From contig CAZFJW010000062.1 of the NCBI GenBank assembly GCA_964519355.1, positions 1 to 6,039 on the forward strand: a DNA stretch of 6,039 nt. Reading direction: 5' to 3'. Positions 5,442 through 6,039 of this stretch are shown in pieces. Each line of letters starts with the position of its first letter. Within the stretch, counting starts at the first letter, position 1. The position numbers and the translations under genes are program-made. The stretch comes from CAZBEA01 sp964519355. GTDB taxonomy: Bacteria; Patescibacteriota; Microgenomatia; Levybacterales; GWA1-39-11. The notes beneath the pieces were generated by a model, which ran no database searches, was not told the origin of the DNA, and was given only the letters and a program-made list of their open reading frames with translations.

Positions 5442-5939
5442 ATGGCACGAAGTTTAAATAAAGTTGAATTAATTGGAAATCTTACACGAGATCCAGAATT
5501 AAGATATACGCCTCAGGGAACTGGGGTTTGTACGTTCGGACTCGCAACAAATCGTTCTTGGGTTACTGAGGGTGGAGAAAAAAAAGAAGATGTTGAGTAT
5601 CACAAAATTGTTGCATGGAATAAATTAGGAGAGCTATGTAGTCAGCTCTTAACTAAAGGTCGAAAAGTATATGTTGAAGGCAGACTTTCAACCCGAAGCT
5701 GGACAGGTCAAGATGGCGCACAGCGTCAGACTACAGAAATTGTTATTTCTGATATGATCATTCTTGATTCGAAAAGAGCAGAGGGTGAAGGATCAGAGCA
5801 CGAAGCTCCAATGCCTGCTGATTTTGATGAAATGCCGCAGGATGATGAGGCTCCTGTTTCAAAAAAGATTGAATCAAAAGAAAAAAAACAAAAAAATGAT
5901 GTAAATGAGGATGTAAATCCAGAGGATATACCTTTTTAA
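5442..5939 (+). CDS. ssb: Single-stranded DNA-binding protein
   Basis: SSB coats single-stranded DNA during replication, repair and recombination and recruits partner proteins through its C-terminal tip. The OB-fold domain spans about residues 1-110. It starts with LNKVELIGNLTRDPELRYTP (5-24) and continues through FGLATNRSW (32-40), EYHKIVAWNKLGE (52-64), KGRKVYVEGRL (72-82) and ISDMIIL (102-108). A disordered, highly charged linker follows (about 111-158). The tail ends in EDIPF, very close to the consensus DDIPF tip, so partner binding is probably kept. The length of 165 residues is normal. The start lies four bases after the rpsF stop and lacks a clear Shine-Dalgarno, so translation is probably coupled to rpsF. 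The stop is TAA at 5937-5939. Confidence 0.97.
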   Translation: MARSLNKVELIGNLTRDPELRYTPQGTGVCTFGLATNRSWVTEGGEKKEDVEYHKIVAWNKLGELCSQLLTKGRKVYVEGRLSTRSWTGQDGAQRQTTEIVISDMIILDSKRAEGEGSEHEAPMPADFDEMPQDDEAPVSKKIESKEKKQKNDVNEDVNPEDIPF

Positions 5940-5944
5940 TAATT

Positions 5945-6039
5945 ATGAGAACAAATAGAAATATGCCGATAAAAGATTGTCTCTTCTGCAAAGAAGGAAA
6001 AAATCCATCATATTTGGATTATGAGCTTTTGAAAAAGTT
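5945..6039 (+). CDS. rpsR: 30S ribosomal protein S18, 3' end cut by window
   Basis: Only the first 31 codons are in the window, and the frame is open to the right edge. The N-terminus reads MRTNRNMPIKD, then CLFCKEGKNPSYLDYELLKK, matching the S18 pattern C.FCKEG...DY.D.ELLK. S18 binds 16S rRNA as a heterodimer with S6 on the 30S platform. The CxxC pair at residues 12-15 may be half of a metal-binding site as in cysteine-containing forms of S18; the rest is outside the window. It begins five bases after the ssb stop, completing the classic rpsF-ssb-rpsR order. A second in-frame ATG at 5963 is an alternative start; neither has a good Shine-Dalgarno. Confidence 0.93.
   Translation, partial: MRTNRNMPIKDCLFCKEGKNPSYLDYELLKK

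Noticed and set aside
1..6039. CRISPR array, toxin-antitoxin pair, defence island or mobile element
   Set aside because: No repeated spacers, no transposase or integrase motifs and no toxin-like small gene pairs were found; all genes but two have housekeeping or transport assignments.

Overview
This AT-rich window carries six complete protein genes and one gene cut by the right edge. All look chromosomal, and I see no tRNA, rRNA, CRISPR array or transposase. The gene style suggests an ultra-small bacterium of the Candidatus Patescibacteria (CPR, Parcubacteria-like). The signs are short operons, a compact one-PDZ HtrA, two genes without recognisable family, and a short repeat (core TTCGACAAGCTCAGGGC on the minus strand) embedded in hisS, which I recall as abundant in such genomes. 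The lineage is inference, not proof. One gene ends in TGA, so UGA is read as stop, which argues against the UGA-recoded Gracilibacteria/Absconditabacteria.

Layout from left to right. Positions 1-41 hold a probable promoter firing leftward out of the window. Minus-strand genes follow: an EamA/DMT-type transporter (42-1004), whose start lies inside the end of hisS (970-2190). A divergent promoter region (2191-2274) separates hisS from a plus-strand 405-residue protein of unknown function (2275-3492). That gene converges on a minus-strand pair: an HtrA/DegP-like membrane-anchored serine protease (3876-5051) and a 124-residue unknown (3502-3876), translationally coupled through a TAATG junction. 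A second divergent promoter region (5052-5161) leads rightward into the conserved operon rpsF (S6) - ssb - rpsR (S18, partial).

The most informative pattern is in the promoters. The orphan gene and htrA each have a perfect TTGACA-17-TATAAT, and hisS has an extended -10 promoter. In all three the predicted transcription start falls 0-3 nt from the start codon, so the mRNAs should be leaderless or nearly so. The htrA-coupled second gene, by contrast, has a clear GAGG ribosome-binding site. The second notable point is the in-frame repeat insertion in histidyl-tRNA synthetase. I found no defence system or other striking new multi-gene system. The best candidates for new biology are the strongly promoted orphan gene and the small protein coupled to HtrA.
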